Source: Ruminococcus sp. (GTDB lineage: Bacteria > Bacillota > Clostridia > Oscillospirales > Ruminococcaceae). Taken from it: 6,354 nt of DNA. Under the pieces are notes generated by a model. The model was not told where the DNA came from. It was given only the letters and a program-made list of their open reading frames with translations, and did no database searches. Location: NCBI GenBank assembly GCA_003488415.1, contig DNLQ01000015.1, forward strand, positions 1 to 6,354, written 5' to 3'. Numbering within the stretch: the stretch's first letter is position 1; the number at the start of each line of letters is the position of its first letter. Positions 5,469-6,354 of the stretch are shown here, in pieces. The position numbers were made by a program, and so were the translations under genes.

Positions 5469-6253
5469 CAGAATATCACCGTCCCTCCCTGAGATTCAAC
5501 GGGGGCGACTCCCAGAAGGTAGTCACGTCCCTGGGTATATCCGGACAGTGCATTCATTACTGTACCATAGGCTGTATCCGGACGGTTGTTGTCCTGACTG
5601 AGGTGTCCCAGCAGCAGGTGAGTAGTACCCTGCGCCACCAGTTTCTGTGCCATGACAGCGCTTGCGTCGTTGGAGAGGTGTCCGTTAGGGGAGAGTATAC
5701 GCTCCTTGAGGTACAGTGGGTACTTGCCGTGCCGGAGCATATTCTCGTCGTAGTTCGCCTCCAGGAGCACCAGCCGGCAGCCTTTCAGCGCCTCGTCCAC
5801 CTGGGGAGTGACATAGCCTAAGTCGGTACACACAGCGCAGAACTTATCGTCAGATGTGTGTATGCGGTATCCGCATGGCGATATGGCATCGTGGGGAATG
5901 GGGAAGGCTGTTACCTCGCAGTCAGCGCAGGCAATGGGACTTCCGGGCATTTCTATCACCGGAGACTCCGGGGACAGCTTGTCTGTATCGCACAGCCGCT
6001 GGAGGGTACGCTTCATGCCGTAGACGGGTACACCTGTTTTCTTTGTGAGCATTCTGAGTCCGGCGATGTGATCGCTGTGTTCGTGGGTGATGAATACAGC
6101 CTGTACAGCCGTAAGGGGGATGCGGTTTAATTCGAGGGCTGCGGAAAGGCGTCTGAAGCTGACTCCGCAGTCAATAAGAATACCGCCTTTCTCAGTTCCG
6201 ATGAAGGAGCAGTTTCCCTTGCTGGAGCTGAAAAGCGGATAGATCCTTGCCAT
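5468..6253 (-). CDS. walJ: MBL-fold metallo-hydrolase, WalJ/YycJ family
   Basis: This 261-residue protein belongs to the metallo-beta-lactamase fold group close to YycJ/WalJ, which has been reported as a DNA exonuclease linked to mismatch repair and lies with the walRK cell-wall regulon genes in Bacilli. The N-terminus 'YPLFSSSKGNCSFI' (5-18) and 'ILIDCGVSFR' (25-34) are typical. The metal site is 'THEHSDH' (His57, His59, Asp61, His62), with further probable ligands His121 ('PIPHDA'), Asp144 ('CTDLG') and His217 ('LLGHLSQDNN'); 'NGHLSND' (190-196) is also conserved. All ligands look intact. GGAGAA stands 5 bases before the ATG. It is the first gene behind a strong promoter, and its stop codon overlaps the rlmH start. 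The family is certain; nuclease activity is inferred from relatives. No walRK genes are visible, though the window ends about 100 bases upstream. Confidence 0.9.
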   Translation of the reverse strand: MARIYPLFSSSKGNCSFIGTEKGGILIDCGVSFRRLSAALELNRIPLTAVQAVFITHEHSDHIAGLRMLTKKTGVPVYGMKRTLQRLCDTDKLSPESPVIEMPGSPIACADCEVTAFPIPHDAISPCGYRIHTSDDKFCAVCTDLGYVTPQVDEALKGCRLVLLEANYDENMLRHGKYPLYLKERILSPNGHLSNDASAVMAQKLVAQGTTHLLLGHLSQDNNRPDTAYGTVMNALSGYTQGRDYLLGVAPVESQGGTVIF

Positions 6254-6271
6254 AGTGATTCTCCGTTCATT

Positions 6272-6310
6272 ATGTCCTGTACGGACATTGACATATAGCT
6301 GTCAAACAGC
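6272..6310 (-). promoter_or_regulatory. Leader with three inverted repeats ahead of walJ
   Basis: Three perfect inverted repeats fill most of the leader: 6298-6310 (GCTGT, 3-base loop, ACAGC), 6288-6305 (TTGACA, 6-base spacer, TGTCAA) and 6272-6288 (ATGTCC, 5-base loop, GGACAT). The first two overlap and cannot form together as RNA hairpins. No T-tract follows, so this is not an obvious attenuator. They may be protein-binding operators or a regulatory RNA structure; the role is unproven. Confidence 0.42.
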
Positions 6311-6318
6311 CAATTATA

Positions 6319-6347
6319 ATTTTACCACTGTTCCGGAGATATGTCAA
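6319..6347 (-). promoter_or_regulatory. Sigma-A-type promoter of the walJ-rlmH-ymdB operon
   Basis: On the minus strand a perfect -35 TTGACA (6342-6347) is followed after 17 bases by -10 TAAAAT (6319-6324), one mismatch from consensus. The predicted start is near 6312, giving a leader of about 58 bases before walJ. This is the strongest promoter in the window and marks walJ as the first gene of its transcript. Confidence 0.82.
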
Positions 6348-6354
6348 GGGAGTG

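Noticed and set aside
6288..6320. Plus-strand TTGACA and TATAAT as a divergent promoter
   Set aside because: The spacer is 21 bases, too long for a normal sigma-A promoter, and the TTGACA is one arm of an inverted repeat; no plus-strand gene follows.
1..6354. CRISPR array, tRNA, rRNA or insertion sequence
   Set aside because: No regularly spaced repeats, no tRNA-like cloverleaf with a CCA end, no rRNA segments and no transposase or terminal inverted repeats were seen on either strand.

Overview
The window looks like chromosomal DNA from a cellulosome-producing member of the Clostridia, most likely a Ruminococcus (Oscillospiraceae). The evidence is an N-terminal dockerin with the Ruminococcus-style 'DAS..(M/I)L..Y...STG' signature, a clear SpoVS protein, strong AGGAGG-type ribosome binding sites, and sigma-A-like promoters with 17-base spacers. 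The genus call is an inference from motif recognition; no database search was possible.

All six convincing genes lie on the minus strand, so transcription runs from the right end to the left. In order they are walJ/yycJ (MBL-fold nuclease-like protein, 5468-6253), rlmH (23S rRNA methyltransferase, 4995-5468), ymdB (calcineurin-like phosphodiesterase, 4204-4971, TTG start), spoVS (3800-4060), recG (1697-3733) and a secreted dockerin/tyrosine-phosphatase-like protein (194-1636). Long plus-strand open frames are antisense shadows of these genes.

A near-consensus promoter (6319-6347) precedes walJ. walJ, rlmH and ymdB are tightly packed (1-base overlap, then a 23-base gap) and look like one operon. 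The leader between promoter and walJ holds three inverted repeats, two of which exclude each other. A 143-base AT-rich gap separates ymdB from spoVS. It carries a second good promoter (perfect TATAAT) with a near-perfect 20-base palindrome at the predicted transcription start. A strong GC-rich hairpin with a T-rich tail follows spoVS, yet the recG ribosome binding site begins right behind it, so recG probably depends on readthrough. recG is followed after 60 bases by the dockerin-phosphatase gene, with no visible promoter between them. A perfect 9-base-pair hairpin lies just beyond that gene, and positions 1-160 hold no convincing gene.

Five of the genes are housekeeping: DNA maintenance (WalJ, RecG), ribosome modification (RlmH), a 2',3'-cyclic-nucleotide phosphodiesterase linked to regulation and development (YmdB), and a sporulation-associated DNA/RNA-binding protein (SpoVS). 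The layout joins two neighbourhoods known from Bacillus: the walJ...rlmH end of the walRK region and the ymdB-spoVS pair. The clear accessory element is the last gene, which combines an export signal, a cellulosome-docking module, an unassigned beta-rich region and a Cys-based phosphatase domain with an altered active-site loop.
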